This document shows positions 62,350 through 64,000 of a stretch of 64,000 nucleotides of DNA, piece after piece. Source of the stretch: Arenibacter aquaticus (lineage in GTDB: Bacteria > Bacteroidota > Bacteroidia > Flavobacteriales > Flavobacteriaceae); assembly GCF_003957295.1 (NCBI RefSeq), contig NZ_RQPJ01000003.1:646371-710370 (forward strand), read 5' to 3'. A program made the translations under genes and the position numbers. Below the pieces are notes generated by a model, which saw only the letters and a list, made by a program, of their open reading frames with translations, was not told the DNA's origin and ran no database searches. How positions within the stretch are numbered: the stretch's first letter is position 1; each line of letters begins with the position of its first letter.

Positions 62350-64000
62350 ATGAAAAATTTACTATCCTTCTTTATAATATGTTTTACATCGGCACTGTCA
62401 TATGCCCAGGTACACAAAACGAATAACACTACTGGCACCATCACCAATGTTACAGGTCCTGGGGCACACATAGATCGTACTTTTTCTTTTTCTGCAGGGG
62501 AATTATCCTCTACTTCTTTAACTGAAGTAGAATTGAGTCTCCATTTAATTATTGGTAACGGTACGCCTCCTACAACAGGGCCATATGGAATTCATGAAGA
62601 TCTGAATGTTCGTTTAATCTCACCTTCTGGCACGTTCGTTGATTTAGTGCAGGACAGATGGGGGTATAACACAGGTGATCCAACGCAATTAAGTACCTTT
62701 CATTTGTTTAACCCTGTAAATGCCACAGTAAACTTTGACGACGACAATCCGACGAATATTGAAACGCTTGATTATTGGCAGGCCGGCAACTACGCCCCTC
62801 ATAACGCACTAAGTGCCTTTGATGGGGAGAACGCTGCCGGCACTTGGACTTTGCGTATTTCTGATGGAAATTCCCAATTTTCCCCTCAAGATTATTTTCA
62901 TTTTGTTACAGCAACACTAACCATTACATCCGGTCCAAGTAACAACCCACCAGCCATATTCATAGATAATTCAAATCTAGCTTATACCGAAGGAGAAACT
63001 GCCAAACAGATAGATAATTCTGCCACGGTTAGCGATGCCGATGGAGATGCGGATTGGAATGGTGGCTCCATAGTCGCGCAAATTACAGCCAATGCAGAAG
63101 CTGCAGATGAATTAAGTATAGGTGATGCAGATGGAGATGGAACTGAAATCACTATTAGCGGTACTAATATTTATTCCAACGGAGTAGATATCGGCAACTT
63201 AAGCGCTAGTGGAGGAATAGTAACCAATGGGACTGCCCTTACCATCACTTTTGATAGTGATGCTACCAATGCCAATATACAAGAGGTACTTCAATCCATA
63301 CGATATAGAAACACTTCTACAAACCCTGGCACTTCCAACAGAACAGTAACAATTACTGCTGCCGATGCCAACGCAGCAAGTGCCAATGATACAAGAACAA
63401 TAACTATTGCCAAAATCCCAGAGGTAACAAGTGTTGCCGTCCCGTCCAACGCTACCTATATCACAGGACAAAATCTGGATTTTACCATAAATTTTAATGA
63501 AAATATAACTGTAAACACAGCAGGAGGAACCCCACAATTAAATATTACAATAGGTGCCACGACCCGACAAGCTACCTATCAAAGTGGTAGCGGAACTTCC
63601 GCATTGTTGTTCCGTTATACCGTACAGGCCGGTGAACTGGATACAGATGGTATTACAGTGGGCAGTTTAGCGGCTAATGGCGGTACACTTAGAAATAACT
63701 CAGGGAATGATGCTGTCCTAACATTAAACAGTGTGGGTAGCACCACGGCAGTATTGGTGGATGCGGTAGCTCCTATAGTGACAAGCGTTAACGTACCTGC
63801 CAATGCTACCTATATAGCAGGACAAAATCTGGATTTTACCATAAATACCAGTGAGAACGTAACCGTAAATACAACGGGGGGAACACCTCAATTAAGTATT
63901 ACAATAGGTGCGACGACCCGACAAGCTACCTATCAAAGTGGTAGCGGATCCTCGGCATTGTTGTTCCGTTATACCGTACAGGCCGGTGAACTGGATACAG
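62350..64000 (+). CDS. Large secreted repeat protein (P-domain and Ig-like repeats), truncated by window end
   Basis: The frame starts at 62350 with a signal peptide (MKNLLSFFIICFTSALSYAQ) and continues open for 550 codons to the window end. Residues about 20-195 form a P-type (proprotein-convertase-like) domain with VRLISPSGTFVDL and AGTWTLRISDG. A cadherin-like segment follows (YTEGETAKQIDNSATVSDADGDADW). From residue 355, repeats begin with VTSVAVPSNATYITGQNLDFTIN, and a near-identical second copy starts 118 residues (354 bp) later. This architecture suits giant flavobacterial adhesins or type IX-secreted proteins; the C-terminal sorting domain lies outside. Confidence 0.85.
   Translation, partial: MKNLLSFFIICFTSALSYAQVHKTNNTTGTITNVTGPGAHIDRTFSFSAGELSSTSLTEVELSLHLIIGNGTPPTTGPYGIHEDLNVRLISPSGTFVDLVQDRWGYNTGDPTQLSTFHLFNPVNATVNFDDDNPTNIETLDYWQAGNYAPHNALSAFDGENAAGTWTLRISDGNSQFSPQDYFHFVTATLTITSGPSNNPPAIFIDNSNLAYTEGETAKQIDNSATVSDADGDADWNGGSIVAQITANAEAADELSIGDADGDGTEITISGTNIYSNGVDIGNLSASGGIVTNGTALTITFDSDATNANIQEVLQSIRYRNTSTNPGTSNRTVTITAADANAASANDTRTITIAKIPEVTSVAVPSNATYITGQNLDFTINFNENITVNTAGGTPQLNITIGATTRQATYQSGSGTSALLFRYTVQAGELDTDGITVGSLAANGGTLRNNSGNDAVLTLNSVGSTTAVLVDAVAPIVTSVNVPANATYIAGQNLDFTINTSENVTVNTTGGTPQLSITIGATTRQATYQSGSGSSALLFRYTVQAGELDT

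Noticed and set aside
1..64000. tRNA, rRNA or CRISPR loci
   Set aside because: No cloverleaf-like genes, rRNA segments or regularly spaced short repeats were found by reading the window; a dedicated scan was not possible.

Overview
The window looks like part of the chromosome of a marine Flavobacteriia-type Bacteroidota. Evidence: A+T-rich DNA, two SusC/SusD outer-membrane pairs, a FecR/ECF-sigma pair with an STN-bearing SusC, a Bacteroidota-type (TraE-to-TraN) conjugation operon, RteC, and flavobacterial small families resembling DUF6520 and DUF6660. The genus cannot be fixed from sequence alone. No rRNA, tRNA or CRISPR array was seen.

Region 1 (1-13.3 kb) is a sialoglycan locus. LrgA/LrgB-type membrane proteins lead into a tandem-propeller sialidase. 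Opposite lie a second lipoprotein sialidase, a SusD with an extra inserted domain, an STN-SusC, and a FecR anti-sigma divergent from its ECF sigma factor. This is the layout of a substrate-induced glycan uptake system: sialidases release or trim sialic acid, SusCD imports the product, and FecR/sigma provide feedback.

Region 2 (13.3-20.8 kb) holds an MgtC-like pseudogene, a Fur-family regulator and a heavy-metal RND efflux operon. The inner-membrane pump is fused to its TolC-like channel, and a 20-bp palindrome lies upstream.

Region 3 (20.9-40.4 kb) is an integrative/conjugative element backbone. It carries an amidase, a compact VirB-like operon (TraE, F, G, I, J, K, M, N), a VirD4-type coupling protein, a MobB-like relaxase, a mobilisation accessory protein, SSB, DnaC-like, replication-type and HTH proteins, and RteC. 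An A+T-rich insertion with a phospholipase-D-like protein interrupts it. No integrase is present in the window.

Region 4 (40.8-50.6 kb) is probable cargo: a STAS-like protein, an AraC regulator, MauE, a secreted DUF6520-like peptide, an M16 peptidase and a second SusD/SusC pair. It may form a peptide processing and uptake module.

Region 5 (51.7-61.7 kb) is an A+T-rich array of mostly minus-strand, defence-like single genes. They include a TIR protein with a tandem-repeat partner, a GNAT, a DUF3800-like protein, unknown membrane proteins and a broken Fic gene. Three copies of a ~360-bp non-coding repeat fill gaps between genes, each ending 50-65 nt upstream of the next start codon. This repeat is the best candidate for something undescribed.

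Region 6 (62.35 kb to the end) is the start of a large secreted repeat protein with a P-type domain and 354-bp Ig-like repeats. It runs off the window.
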